Shown piece after piece: positions 52,762-61,917 of a stretch of DNA of 64,000 bases. The notes beneath the pieces were generated by a model, which was given only the letters and a program-made list of their open reading frames with translations, was not told the DNA's origin and ran no database searches. The position numbers and the translations under genes were made by a program. The DNA is from Lachnospiraceae bacterium MD335 (GTDB lineage Bacteria; Bacillota; Clostridia; Lachnospirales; Lachnospiraceae). Each line of letters begins with the position of its first letter. Position 1 is the first letter of the stretch. Location: the NCBI GenBank assembly GCA_000403335.2, contig KE159617.1, forward strand, positions 547,757 through 611,756, given 5' to 3'.

Positions 52762-52765
52762 GCGC

Positions 52766-53650
52766 ATGGAATATTATGCACTCAATCAATATCTGAAGGA
52801 TACCTTTGGGGAAAAAGTCTATAAAATTGCACTGGACGGTGGATTTACCTGCCCAAACAGAGACGGAACGCTTGGGACGGGAGGCTGTATTTTCTGCTCA
52901 GGGCAAGGCTCCGGCGATTTTGCACAGTGCCGTACGCTTTCTGTTACAGAGCAGCTCGCGCGCGGAAAAGAGCAGATTGCGCAGAAGTATCGCGGTGCAA
53001 AGTATATCGCGTATTTTCAGGCATTTACCAATACGTATGCGCCAGCGGAGCAGCTGCGCGCGCTCTATGAGGAGGCGCTGTCCGACGCGCAGGTGGCTGC
53101 GCTCTCGATTGCGACAAGACCGGACTGTCTGCCTGATGAAGTCATTTGGCTGCTGAAAGAGCTTAATAAGCGAAAACCTGTTTGGGTGGAGCTTGGCTTG
53201 CAGACCATTCATGAGAAAACAGCCCGGTATATCCGTAGGGGATATGCGCTTGCTGTCTATGACGAGGCAGTACGGAAACTAAAAGAAGCAGGATTGCAGG
53301 TGATTGTCCATGTGATACTCGGGCTTCCGTATGAAACAAAAGAGGAAATGAAAGAAACGGTTTCCTATGTAGGAAACAGCGGCGCGGACGGAATCAAACT
53401 GCAATTACTGCATGTGATTAAGGGAACGGATTTGGAGCAGGAATATTTGCAAGGGAAGTTTCGGACGTTAGAGATGGGGGAGTATGTCGATTTGGTGGCG
53501 GACTGCATTGCGATACTCCCACCGGGTATGGTGATACACCGCATGACGGGGGACGCGGATAAGGCAAAGCTGATTGCGCCGGACTGGAGCGCCGACAAAA
53601 AGCGGGTACTCAATGCGTTGAGAAAAGCGATTGCGGAAAAAAAACGATGA
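52766..53650 (+). CDS. Radical SAM protein of the YtqA/TIGR01212 type
   Basis: A 294-residue radical SAM enzyme from ATG 52766, five bases after the lactate dehydrogenase stop. The cluster-binding cysteines are in GFTCPNRDGTLGTGGCIFCSG (near residues 23-43), longer spaced than the usual CxxxCxxC, as known for this family. Other markers are IAYFQAFTNTYAP (near 84), WVELGLQT (near 140) and HVILGLPYETKEEM (near 187). Its substrate is not firmly known; relatives resemble the ELP3-like tRNA-modifying group. Confidence 0.85.
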   Translation: MEYYALNQYLKDTFGEKVYKIALDGGFTCPNRDGTLGTGGCIFCSGQGSGDFAQCRTLSVTEQLARGKEQIAQKYRGAKYIAYFQAFTNTYAPAEQLRALYEEALSDAQVAALSIATRPDCLPDEVIWLLKELNKRKPVWVELGLQTIHEKTARYIRRGYALAVYDEAVRKLKEAGLQVIVHVILGLPYETKEEMKETVSYVGNSGADGIKLQLLHVIKGTDLEQEYLQGKFRTLEMGEYVDLVADCIAILPPGMVIHRMTGDADKAKLIAPDWSADKKRVLNALRKAIAEKKR

Positions 53651-53714
53651 GAAAGACACGTTTTGCGAACAAACGGCATAAATTATAACAATTACCTAAA
53701 AAAGGGGTAAAGCA

Positions 53715-55430
53715 GTGACTTGCAGAGAACGCATTTTATCGAACGAATATGCCGATTTGGTGGTAAATTTTGTACTGCCTGATGAATATGAATATGAAAG
53801 ACCGGTTGATTACTGCAATCATATTATTAACGAAGATTTACAGCTTTTTTATATTAAGCGGAGCGATTTGCCGGATTTGCGCTTTTCAAAAGCATCCTAC
53901 TCGTTTATTCCCAAATGCTACGGCTTGGTTCAGGTGGACCAGCAGGAACGCGGCGTGGACCTGAATACGCTCAGCCTTGCGGATGTGGGTATCCTTTCTG
54001 TGCAGAGACCGCCTCTCAATCTGACCGGAAAAAATGTCACAATCGGCTTTATCGATACAGGCATCCGTTATCAGGATGAGGTTTTCCGCGATATGGCGGG
54101 AAACAGCCGGATTCTTGCCATATGGGATCAGACCATTCAGACAGGAAAGCTTCCCGACGGGTTTGAATACGGCTCCGAATATACGCAGGAGGACATCAAC
54201 GCGGCGCTGCAAAGCGACGACCCGTTTTCGATTGTGCCGAGTACGGACGCAAACGGGCATGGAAGCGAGCTGGCGGCAGTGGCGGCGGGAAGCCCGATTG
54301 CAAACGGAAACTTTATCGGAGCGGCTCCCGATGCGCGGATTGTCATGGTAAAGCTCAAGGAAATTAAACCCTATCTTAGGGAATACTATAAAATTCCGGA
54401 GGGGGTGCCCTGTTATTCCGAGACGGATATTTTGCAGGCGCTGCAATACCTTCAAAAGTTCTCACAGGTACTGTACACGCCGCTTGTAATCTGCTTTGGC
54501 TTGGGAACAAGCTTGGGCGACCATGCGGGTTCCGGCACGCTTGCGACATATCTGAACACGTTAAGCTACAAGAAAAGTCAGGTGATTGTAACGCCTGCGG
54601 GAAACGAGGGCAACACATCCCACCATTTTCATGCCGAGATGAGTATGCGCGAGGCATACAAGGACGTGCAGCTGCGCGTTGGCGAGGATGAGCGGGGGTT
54701 TGTCATGGATTTGTGGGGAGAAGCGCCGTATTATTACAACGTGACGGTGCGCACGCCCGGCGGAGAGGGAATTCGCTGGAGCAATCCGCGCAGTCCCCAG
54801 CCGCAGGAATTTACCTTTGTGTTTGAAAAGACGCGGATTATCATTGAATATTTTTGGGTGGAGCATACTTCGGGCGCGGAACTCATCCGATTCCGGTTTA
54901 TTGAGCCGACGGCGGGCGTTTGGAACATCCGGGTCAATTCGGCGGGAAACGTGGCAGGCGGCTGTTTTGACATTTGGCTGCCGATTTCACAGTTTCTGTC
55001 ATCCGATACGTATTTTCTCGAGGCAAGTCCGCAGACGACCATCACGGAGCCGGCTTACGCCGAAGGCACCATTACAGTGTCAAATTACCAGTCCTCCAAT
55101 GTCAGTATCGCGCCTTCGTCGGGACGCGGTTTTGGGAAAAATGGCATGATTGTACCCGATATAGCGGCGCCGGGCGTCAATGTCTCCACGCCGTTTGGTC
55201 CGGGGAACGGCACAAGCATTTCGGCGGCAATCACTGCAGGCGGCTGCGCGCAGCTTTTGGAGTGGGCGGTAGTGAACCAAAACGACCTCTTTGTAAATTC
55301 CACGGCAATCAAAAATTATCTGATTCGCGGGGCAGACCGTGAAGATTATTTGGAGTATCCGAACCGCGAATGGGGCTACGGCAGCCTCAACATCGCAGGC
55401 GTTTTTGAGTTTTTGGCGGAGCTTGGATAA
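53715..55430 (+). CDS. S8 subtilisin-like peptidase
   Basis: A 571-residue subtilase from GTG 53715 (AAAGGGG upstream) without a signal peptide. The triad is intact: Asp in IGFIDTGIRY (near 114), His in DANGHGSELAA (near 181) and Ser in GNGTSISAAITAG (near 506). Between His and Ser lies a beta-rich insertion of about 150 residues (about 310-470). This matches the clostridial CspB/CspC-like architecture, proteases that in spore formers process germination enzymes. Whether this host sporulates cannot be seen here, so the target is open. Confidence 0.88.
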   Translation: MTCRERILSNEYADLVVNFVLPDEYEYERPVDYCNHIINEDLQLFYIKRSDLPDLRFSKASYSFIPKCYGLVQVDQQERGVDLNTLSLADVGILSVQRPPLNLTGKNVTIGFIDTGIRYQDEVFRDMAGNSRILAIWDQTIQTGKLPDGFEYGSEYTQEDINAALQSDDPFSIVPSTDANGHGSELAAVAAGSPIANGNFIGAAPDARIVMVKLKEIKPYLREYYKIPEGVPCYSETDILQALQYLQKFSQVLYTPLVICFGLGTSLGDHAGSGTLATYLNTLSYKKSQVIVTPAGNEGNTSHHFHAEMSMREAYKDVQLRVGEDERGFVMDLWGEAPYYYNVTVRTPGGEGIRWSNPRSPQPQEFTFVFEKTRIIIEYFWVEHTSGAELIRFRFIEPTAGVWNIRVNSAGNVAGGCFDIWLPISQFLSSDTYFLEASPQTTITEPAYAEGTITVSNYQSSNVSIAPSSGRGFGKNGMIVPDIAAPGVNVSTPFGPGNGTSISAAITAGGCAQLLEWAVVNQNDLFVNSTAIKNYLIRGADREDYLEYPNREWGYGSLNIAGVFEFLAELG

Positions 55431-55450
55431 ACGGGAACCATAAAAAGAAA

Positions 55451-55492
55451 TCAGGGAGAATGCATTGTTAAAATACAACGCTTTCTCCCTGA
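55451..55492. terminator. Terminator between S8 peptidase and PfkB kinase
   Basis: TCAGGGAGAA (55451-55460) and TTCTCCCTGA (55483-55492) between convergent genes. Confidence 0.7.
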
Positions 55493-55526
55493 AATCATTT
55501 CTAAGCTGTATTGGAAAAATCCAATA

Positions 55527-56615
55527 TTACCGCTTAATATCGTAATTCATATTCATCAGATTGCGGATGCTTTCCACATCGTCCGTAATATTGGCGTCGC
55601 CGCGGATCGTGTGCTTAATCACGCTGCTTGCCACCGCAAAGTTCACCATATCCATCGGTCTGTAGCGGTGCATCATCGCATAAATGAGTCCGCTCGCAAA
55701 GGCGTCGCCGCCGCCGACACGGTCGAGAATATTAAAGGTAAAGAGTTTGCTTTCGAATGTATGGTCCTCATACCACAGGAATGCTTTCAGGCTGTTCTCC
55801 GAACCGCTGTGCGCGTAGCGGACGTGGCGCGCAATGCATTTGATATTCGGATACCGTTCCACAAAGGCGTGGAAGATTTCATCCTGCTGTTCGTAACTTA
55901 ACTGCAAAGGTACGCCGTCCTTGACATCGCCTTTGGCATGATTTTCCTCGTCCTTCCATAAATGGTAAGGCTCAATGCCAAACAGCACATCCACGTAAGG
56001 CAGGCACTGTGTACAGAAGTCTCTTGCCTGCTCCCATGTCCAAAGCTTGCTGCGGAAATTTCCGTCGAAGCTGACGGTCAGTCCCATTTCTTTTGCCACC
56101 TTCAGACAGTTCATAATCAGCTCGGCGCAGTTTGGCGCAAGCGCGGGTGTGATACCGCTCAAATGCAGCCATGTAAAGCCCTCAAACAAAGCGTGCAAGT
56201 CGACCTTGCTAAAATCATATTCCGTAATCGCACTGTTTTTTCTGTCGTAAATAACCTTGCTTGGACGAATTCCGTATCCCGTCTCAAGATAGTAGCTGCC
56301 AAGACGGTGTGTAGGTGTCTCTTCCGGCGTACTTAAAATAACAGGCGTACAGTGTACATCGTTGCTGCGCAGCATACGGACTGCACTTTTGCCCAAACTG
56401 TTGTTTGGAACAACGCTGAAAAAGGTGCTGTCTACACCCAGGTTTGCAAGCGCAAGCGCGATGTTTGCCTCGCTTCCGCCGTAACTTGCCTCAAAATTGG
56501 CGGTCATACGGATTTTTTCGTAGTTCGGCGGTGTCAGGCGAAGCATGATTTCACCGATGGTTATGAATTTGTTTGTACTGTCGCTGCCGTGAAGCAGGGG
56601 ATTGCTATGTTCCAT
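55527..56615 (-). CDS. PfkB-family sugar kinase, probably 2-dehydro-3-deoxygluconokinase
   Basis: A 362-residue carbohydrate kinase. The start KFITIGEIMLRLTPPNYEKI and the YGGSEANIALALANLG segment (near 45) are typical of KDG kinases. The ATP site and catalytic Asp lie in DRVGGGDAFASGLIYA (near 303). It has an insertion around residues 215-240 (EPYHLWKDEENH). KDG kinase phosphorylates a sugar acid from uronate breakdown. No uronate genes lie beside it, so the substrate remains tentative. It has an AAAGGAGG site. Confidence 0.78.
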   Translation of the reverse strand: MEHSNPLLHGSDSTNKFITIGEIMLRLTPPNYEKIRMTANFEASYGGSEANIALALANLGVDSTFFSVVPNNSLGKSAVRMLRSNDVHCTPVILSTPEETPTHRLGSYYLETGYGIRPSKVIYDRKNSAITEYDFSKVDLHALFEGFTWLHLSGITPALAPNCAELIMNCLKVAKEMGLTVSFDGNFRSKLWTWEQARDFCTQCLPYVDVLFGIEPYHLWKDEENHAKGDVKDGVPLQLSYEQQDEIFHAFVERYPNIKCIARHVRYAHSGSENSLKAFLWYEDHTFESKLFTFNILDRVGGGDAFASGLIYAMMHRYRPMDMVNFAVASSVIKHTIRGDANITDDVESIRNLMNMNYDIKR

Positions 56616-56780
56616 GAAATACCTCCTTTAGTGGTACGTTAATTTTTTTCTGATAGTTCTATTTTAGTCTAATTTTGAAAGTATTTCAACATTTTTCATT
56701 TTTCTCATGAATATTTTCCTAAAAAACGAGAAATGCTGATATTGACAAAAAATATCAGAACGAAAAGGGAGGAAATCGTT

Positions 56781-57812
56781 ATGAAAGTTATAAAGAAGAA
56801 AAGTTTTTTTAAAAAGGCAGCAGCGGTAACGGCAGTAACCTGTGCGGTGGCGCTTTCCATTTCTGCCTGCGGCAGGAAAGACAAAGTAAATGAAAATCAG
56901 GACCCGCTTACGGGACAGGATACGACCCAAAGCTCACAGGCAACACAGGAGAGCGGTGCGGATGCAGACAGCGGGGAAAATGGGGACGGCTCCGGCAATG
57001 GCGATTACAGTGACTTTGACGCCATGATTAATGACGAGGGTACGGACCCTAACAGTATTATGGACTATATTAACACAAACATCGTCAGCGCGGGCGTTGC
57101 CGATGTGGAGCGTTTTTTTTCGGGATTGTTAAGCTTTGGCGATGACATCAGAAACATTGATTTTACGGGACTTAACGACAGCAGACAGTATATGTCGGAG
57201 GACATGGTTGCATTTATGGATTTGATGAAGCTTGAGCATGAGGCGCCGTCTATGGCAATGTCCGATGAGGAGAACAGAAAGGTTATCAACATGACGCTTT
57301 CAGAGATGCTGGAACGCGCGCTTTTGTTTGAGAAGCATCTTGAAAAATATCCGAACCATGTGACCACGGACGCGGCTTCAAAGCTCTATGAGGAAATTGC
57401 CACAAACGCGATTTCCGGCGGCTACAACAGCGCGGAGGGCATCGGTCATTATTATAAGGGTGAGACGGACGATGTGGTGGACAAGGAGTCGCTTCAGTAT
57501 TACCAGAAATTTGCAGATGCAAATCCGGACAGTAATTTAGGTAAGGTAGTAAAGGAATATATCACTGCGTTAGAGTCAAATCAGTTCCAAATTAACGGTG
57601 CGCTGGAGGATTTTTATATGGGACTGCACGGAAAGTTTAATATAAGAAATCTTAATGGCGCCGGAACAGGTACAGGAGCGGGACAAAACGGAGCAGGTAC
57701 AGGCAGTGAGTCCTCGTCCGAAACGCAGGAGAGCGGAACAAACGCCGCAGATCCCGGCAATGCGACGGCAGATGCAGCCGATACCGTAATTGAGGGGACG
57801 ATTAAAAAATAG
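56781..57812 (+). CDS. Lipoprotein of unknown function
   Basis: A 343-residue lipoprotein from ATG 56781 (GGGAGG upstream). The signal peptide has KKK, a hydrophobic stretch and the lipobox SISAC with the lipidated C30. A low-complexity Ser/Gly/Asp/Gln segment follows (about 35-85), then a helical domain without recognised family (about 95-290) and another low-complexity tail rich in Gly, Thr and Ser. It would be anchored on the outer face of the membrane. The next gene encodes an LspA-like protein, the enzyme class that processes such lipoproteins. Confidence 0.72.
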   Translation: MKVIKKKSFFKKAAAVTAVTCAVALSISACGRKDKVNENQDPLTGQDTTQSSQATQESGADADSGENGDGSGNGDYSDFDAMINDEGTDPNSIMDYINTNIVSAGVADVERFFSGLLSFGDDIRNIDFTGLNDSRQYMSEDMVAFMDLMKLEHEAPSMAMSDEENRKVINMTLSEMLERALLFEKHLEKYPNHVTTDAASKLYEEIATNAISGGYNSAEGIGHYYKGETDDVVDKESLQYYQKFADANPDSNLGKVVKEYITALESNQFQINGALEDFYMGLHGKFNIRNLNGAGTGTGAGQNGAGTGSESSSETQESGTNAADPGNATADAADTVIEGTIKK

Positions 57813-57895
57813 TATTAAAGAGATAAGAATTGACAGGACCGCATCGTATGTGATAGCTTAAAGATAAACAGGCAGCAGAGAAGAGGTGCAGGTCC

Positions 57896-58396
57896 ATGAG
57901 ATATATTATGACACTCGTGTCACTTTTTGCGGCGGACAGCGGGATAAAGCATTACATCGAAAAACACGTCGCACAGGGAACGGAAAAACCGATACTAGGC
58001 GGGAAATGCTGTATCAGAAAACACCATAATACGGGAGCAATGCTTCACCTTGGAGGAAACAGGGCAGGTTTGGTGGCGGCGCTTTCCCTCGTGTTCAGCG
58101 CTTTTATGAGCGGGATATTTGCCGCAGCGCTTACAGTAAAAGGAAATGCAGTTTTAAAGGGCGCTCTTGCAATGCTGCTTGGCGGCGCGTACAGCAATAC
58201 CTATGACCGCCTGAAACGCCATTACGTGGTTGATTATGTTTCCTTTCGGTTTCCGCCCGTAAAAAACAGGCTTCTTGGCAGGTTGAAAAATGCGTTGGAA
58301 GCCGTTGTGTTTAATCTTTCGGATTTTGGAATTATCATCGGTGCAATGCTCATTGTGGTGCGTGAGCTGTTCCGAAGCGATAAAAAAGCGTCATGA
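57896..58396 (+). CDS. LspA-like (signal peptidase II family) protein
   Basis: A 166-residue membrane protein with about four helices. LspA-type motifs are visible: HNTGAML near residue 44 (family NxGAxF), GGAYSNTYDRLKRHYVVDYVSF near 96-117 with D113, and FNLSDFGIIIGA near 139-150 with D143. D113 and D143 correspond to the catalytic aspartates. The sequence diverges from standard LspA (GGAYSN for GGAxGN, and a basic N-terminal half), so it may be a second, specialised copy. It is 83 bases downstream of the lipoprotein gene on the same strand. Confidence 0.72.
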   Translation: MRYIMTLVSLFAADSGIKHYIEKHVAQGTEKPILGGKCCIRKHHNTGAMLHLGGNRAGLVAALSLVFSAFMSGIFAAALTVKGNAVLKGALAMLLGGAYSNTYDRLKRHYVVDYVSFRFPPVKNRLLGRLKNALEAVVFNLSDFGIIIGAMLIVVRELFRSDKKAS

Positions 58397-58457
58397 CAAT
58401 TCAGGTACATGGCGCTTTTTCCTATTAAGCATAGTTGTTTCACTGCTTGGTATCTGA

Positions 58458-59390
58458 CTAATTCGTGATGACAGTTCCGGCTTTTTCGTTGATGACATCG
58501 GCAGTCTTGTCCAACGAGGTAATAATAACCCTGCCGTCTGGCACCTGCGCAAGATATTCGATTGCCGCCATAATTTTTGGCAGCATATCGGTCTCGCCAA
58601 ACTGCCCTTGCTCAATATACTGGTTTGCCTGTGTGACGGTCATGGTTTGAATGGGCGTTTGGTTTTCCTTGCCAAAGTTCAGGTAGACATAATCAACGCT
58701 TGTCAGGATAAAAAGCTCATCTGCCTTTAAGTCGGACGCAAGCTTTCCGGCGATGCTGTCTTTTTCGATTACGGCGGATGCACCCTTTAAGATATGCTGC
58801 TGCTCAATTACCGGAATTCCGCCGCCGCCGCAGGCGATTACGACCTGACCTGCATCCGAGAGCGTTTTGATTGCCGCGATTTCCACAATATCAATCGGTT
58901 TTGGCGCCGCGACAATTCTGCGGTAGCCGTCGTCCTGCTTAATGACATAATTGCCCTTGTTTATTTCAATATCGGCATCGTCTTTGGACATGTACCGTCC
59001 GATTGCCTTTTTCGGTTCATAAAAACCCTCGTCGTAGGGATCTACCGTTACCTGCGTCAGGATGGTGCTGACGGGCTTTGAAATGCCGCGCTTTAAAAGC
59101 TCCGATTTGAGGGAATTTTGAATATCATAGCCCACGTATCCCTGGCTCATTGCGGAGCACACACACATTGGGGCAGGCGTGTAGTCGATATAGATGCGGC
59201 GCAGCTCGGTCATTGCCTTGTGGATCATACTGACCTGAGGACCATTGCTGTGGGTAATCGTAAGCTGGTAGCCCGCCTCCAACAAGTCCGCCAGCGCTTT
59301 CGCCGTTTTGCGTACCGCGCCTTGCTGTTCCACAATGGTAGAACCAAGTGCATCATGACCTAATGCGACAACTGCTTTTTTCTTGCTCAT
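58458..59390 (-). CDS. arcC: Carbamate kinase
   Basis: A 310-residue carbamate kinase that makes ATP and carbamate from carbamoyl phosphate. Motifs are VVALGHDALG at the start (the family normally has GGNAL), THSNGPQV near 46, the VDPYDEGF region near 117, VIACGGGGIPV near 184 and IEKDSIAGKLASDL near 209. The replacement of the usual GGN by GHD near residue 11 is a variation worth noting. No arginine deiminase genes lie nearby, so carbamoyl phosphate from other pathways is the likely substrate. Confidence 0.88.
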   Translation of the reverse strand: MSKKKAVVALGHDALGSTIVEQQGAVRKTAKALADLLEAGYQLTITHSNGPQVSMIHKAMTELRRIYIDYTPAPMCVCSAMSQGYVGYDIQNSLKSELLKRGISKPVSTILTQVTVDPYDEGFYEPKKAIGRYMSKDDADIEINKGNYVIKQDDGYRRIVAAPKPIDIVEIAAIKTLSDAGQVVIACGGGGIPVIEQQHILKGASAVIEKDSIAGKLASDLKADELFILTSVDYVYLNFGKENQTPIQTMTVTQANQYIEQGQFGETDMLPKIMAAIEYLAQVPDGRVIITSLDKTADVINEKAGTVITN

Positions 59391-59536
59391 TTTATAGAAA
59401 TCCTCCGTTCTTGCTCTTTCTTTTCGTCTGAATTTGGTTTATGATAATTATAGCAAATCAATCTTTGTTTGTACACAGGAAAAGTGATTGCAGATACCAT
59501 ACCGGAGGGAACAATAACTGATTATGCATGAACACG

Positions 59537-59565
59537 TTGACATAGGATTTTGTTAATGTTATAGT
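59537..59565 (+). promoter_or_regulatory. Promoter of psuK
   Basis: TTGACA (59537-59542), 17 bp, TATAGT (59560-59565), about 88 bases before the psuK start. Confidence 0.65.
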
Positions 59566-59653
59566 AAGAATAGATAAAAAAACAGATAAAAATTCAGCAT
59601 AATAAACAAAAGTGTAGAAAAATTTGGTAAGTGCACACGCAGGAGGAGCGTTT

Positions 59654-60742
59654 ATGACGAACAGAGAGGCACAGATTTTTCAATGGATCGTGGAAAACCC
59701 CATGATTTCGCAGGAGGAACTGGCGGCAAAGGCGGGAATTGCCCGCTCGTCGGCAGCAGTACACATTTCCAATCTGATGAAAAAAGGTTATATTTTGGGA
59801 AAAGGCTATGTGACGAACGGTCCAAGCTACTGTACGGTAATCGGAGGAGCAAATATTGATATTGGCGGAGTGCCCGACGCGGCGCTTGTAGACAGGGATT
59901 CCAATCCCGGAAGAACCGTTCTTTCGCTGGGCGGAGTGGGGAGAAACATTGCCCATAATATGCGCCTTTTAGGACTTGATGTCAAGCTTGTGACCGCGAT
60001 GGGGGACGATGTGTATGCCGGACAGTTAGCGGAGAGCTGCAGGGAGCTTGGCATTGAGCTGCAGGACAGCGTTCGCATTGCGAACGAAAGTACCTCTACC
60101 TATTTATATATTGCGGACCAGGACGGCGACATGAAGCTTGCGCTTTCGGATATGAGAATTTACGAGCACATCACGCCGGAATATATACAAAATAAACTTG
60201 AGCTTATAAACCGCGGGAAAATTGTAGTGATTGACACGAACATTCCTGCACGGACCGTCGAATGTATTTGCGAAAAGAGCAAATCGCCTGTTTTTGCCGA
60301 TCCTGTTTCCGGGAAAAAGGCGCAGAAGCTGTTGCCGGTGCTCGACAAGCTCTATGCCGTTACGCCCAATAAACACGAGGCGCAGGTGTTAAGCGGCGTT
60401 TCGATTTCAGACGATGCGGACTTGGAAAAGGCGGCGGAAGCGCTTTTAAGGAAAGGTGTGAAAAATGTATTTATTACGCTCGGCGAGCGGGGCGTCTACT
60501 GTGCGAACGAGAACGAAAAGTTCCTTTTGGAGGTCGAGGCGATAAAGGCGGTCAGTACAACCGGCGCAGGCGATTCGTTTATGGCAGGGCTGGCGCTTGG
60601 CTTTACAAAGCGGCTTAGCCTGCGGGAAATGGCGCGGGTTGGCATTGCGGCGGCGGGTATCACGATTGAGAGCGAGCTGACAATCAATCCGATGTTGAGT
60701 TTGGCGGAGGTCGAAAAGCGATCGGGAATAGAGCTTTTATAA
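59654..60742 (+). CDS. psuK: Pseudouridine kinase with N-terminal winged helix
   Basis: A 362-residue protein from ATG 59654 (AGGAGGAG upstream). Residues about 4-55 form a winged helix (ISQEELAAKAGIARSSAAVHISNLMKKGY). The rest is a PfkB kinase with GGANIDIGG (near 69), LGGVGRNIAHNM (near 96) and the ATP/catalytic motif TTGAGDSFMAG (near 302). The neighbour is pseudouridine-5'-phosphate glycosidase, so the substrate is pseudouridine. The DNA-binding part suggests it regulates its own operon. Confidence 0.88.
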   Translation: MTNREAQIFQWIVENPMISQEELAAKAGIARSSAAVHISNLMKKGYILGKGYVTNGPSYCTVIGGANIDIGGVPDAALVDRDSNPGRTVLSLGGVGRNIAHNMRLLGLDVKLVTAMGDDVYAGQLAESCRELGIELQDSVRIANESTSTYLYIADQDGDMKLALSDMRIYEHITPEYIQNKLELINRGKIVVIDTNIPARTVECICEKSKSPVFADPVSGKKAQKLLPVLDKLYAVTPNKHEAQVLSGVSISDDADLEKAAEALLRKGVKNVFITLGERGVYCANENEKFLLEVEAIKAVSTTGAGDSFMAGLALGFTKRLSLREMARVGIAAAGITIESELTINPMLSLAEVEKRSGIELL

Positions 60743-60902
60743 TGCACACGGACGCGGAAAGGAAATATACAGCTAAAGCTGCCCGCGTCCGGCGCGGCGA
60801 GTAGGGGAAGTAATCTACCCTGCTCGATTAGTGGGAAGGGAACCATGTCTAAAAACATGGTATAAAAATAGTTACAATATAAAGAAAAGGAGTTTAACGC
60901 GT
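60743..60902 (+). other. Folded spacer between psuK and psuG
   Basis: It contains CGGACGCGG...CCGCGTCCG (about 60751-60793) and ACCATGT...ACATGGT (about 60842-60860) stems, then AAAGGAG for psuG. No T-run follows the stems, so it is probably an mRNA stability or processing region. Confidence 0.45.
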
Positions 60903-61826
60903 ATGGAGAAGAATCAGTATTTGGATATTGCACCCGAGGTTGCGGAGGCGCTTGCGCAAAATAAGCCGGTCGTGGCATTGGAATCCACAATTATATCACA
61001 CGGTATGCCGTATCCGCAGAATGTGGAAACAGCTCTGAAGGTGGAGCAGGTGATTCGTGACAATGGCGCGGTTCCCGCGACGATTGCAATTATCGGCGGC
61101 AGGCTAAAGGCAGGGCTTTCGAAGGACGAAATCGAACATCTCGGAAAGACGGGCTATGACGTGCCGAAGGTATCAAGACGTGATTTGCCGATTATTGTGG
61201 CAAAAGGTATGGACGGCGCGACGACAGTTGCAACGACGATGATTATCGCAAGCCTTGCAGGCATAAAAATCTTCGCGACGGGAGGCATCGGCGGCGTGCA
61301 CAGAGGCGCGGAGACGACAATGGATATTTCGGCGGACCTTGAGGAGCTTGCAATGACGCCCGTTATGGTAGTTTGTGCCGGCGCGAAGTCTATTTTGGAT
61401 TTGGGACTGACGCTCGAATATCTTGAGACGAAGGGTGTGCCTGTGATCGGCTATGGCACGAAGGAGCTGCCCGCGTTCTACACGAGAAAGAGCGGCTTCG
61501 GCGTTGATTATGAGCTGGACACGCCTCTTGAGCTTGCGACAGCGTTCCACGTAAAGCAGAAGGTCGGCTTAAAGGGCGGAATGCTTGTTGCAAATCCGAT
61601 TCCCGAAGAATATTCAATGGACCCTGATGTGATTAATAAGGCGATTGACGAGGCGATTGCGGAGAGCAGAAAGCAGGGAATTCATGGAAAAGATACGACG
61701 CCGTTTTTGCTTGCGAAGGTTAAGGAGATTACGGGAGGCGACAGCCTTGACTCCAATATCCAGCTTGTATTCAACAATGCCGCACTTGCCGCAAAGACGG
61801 CTGTGGAGCTTAGCAAATTAGGCTGA
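60903..61826 (+). CDS. psuG: Pseudouridine-5'-phosphate glycosidase
   Basis: A 307-residue enzyme that splits pseudouridine 5'-phosphate into uracil and ribose 5-phosphate. The sequence matches PsuG well: [18 protein letters not shown] near residues 20-37, [12 protein letters not shown] near 103, [15 protein letters not shown] near 122-136, [21 protein letters not shown] near 158-178 and [10 protein letters not shown] near 233. The start at ATG 60903 has AAAGGAG upstream. It forms an operon with psuK for salvage of modified nucleosides from RNA breakdown. Confidence 0.94.
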   Translation: MEKNQYLDIAPEVAEALAQNKPVVALESTIISHGMPYPQNVETALKVEQVIRDNGAVPATIAIIGGRLKAGLSKDEIEHLGKTGYDVPKVSRRDLPIIVAKGMDGATTVATTMIIASLAGIKIFATGGIGGVHRGAETTMDISADLEELAMTPVMVVCAGAKSILDLGLTLEYLETKGVPVIGYGTKELPAFYTRKSGFGVDYELDTPLELATAFHVKQKVGLKGGMLVANPIPEEYSMDPDVINKAIDEAIAESRKQGIHGKDTTPFLLAKVKEITGGDSLDSNIQLVFNNAALAAKTAVELSKLG

Positions 61827-61861
61827 TTACAGGATATTAACATACAAAGATAATAATATAC

Positions 61862-61897
61862 AAAAAATGCAAACCATGAAAGCGGTTTGCATTTTTT
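61862..61897. terminator. Bidirectional terminator between psuG and htrA
   Basis: AAAAAATGCAAACC (61862-61875) and GGTTTGCATTTTTT (61884-61897), an almost ideal two-way terminator. Confidence 0.92.
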
Positions 61898-61917
61898 GAT
61901 AGGGGAAGTATTGTAAT

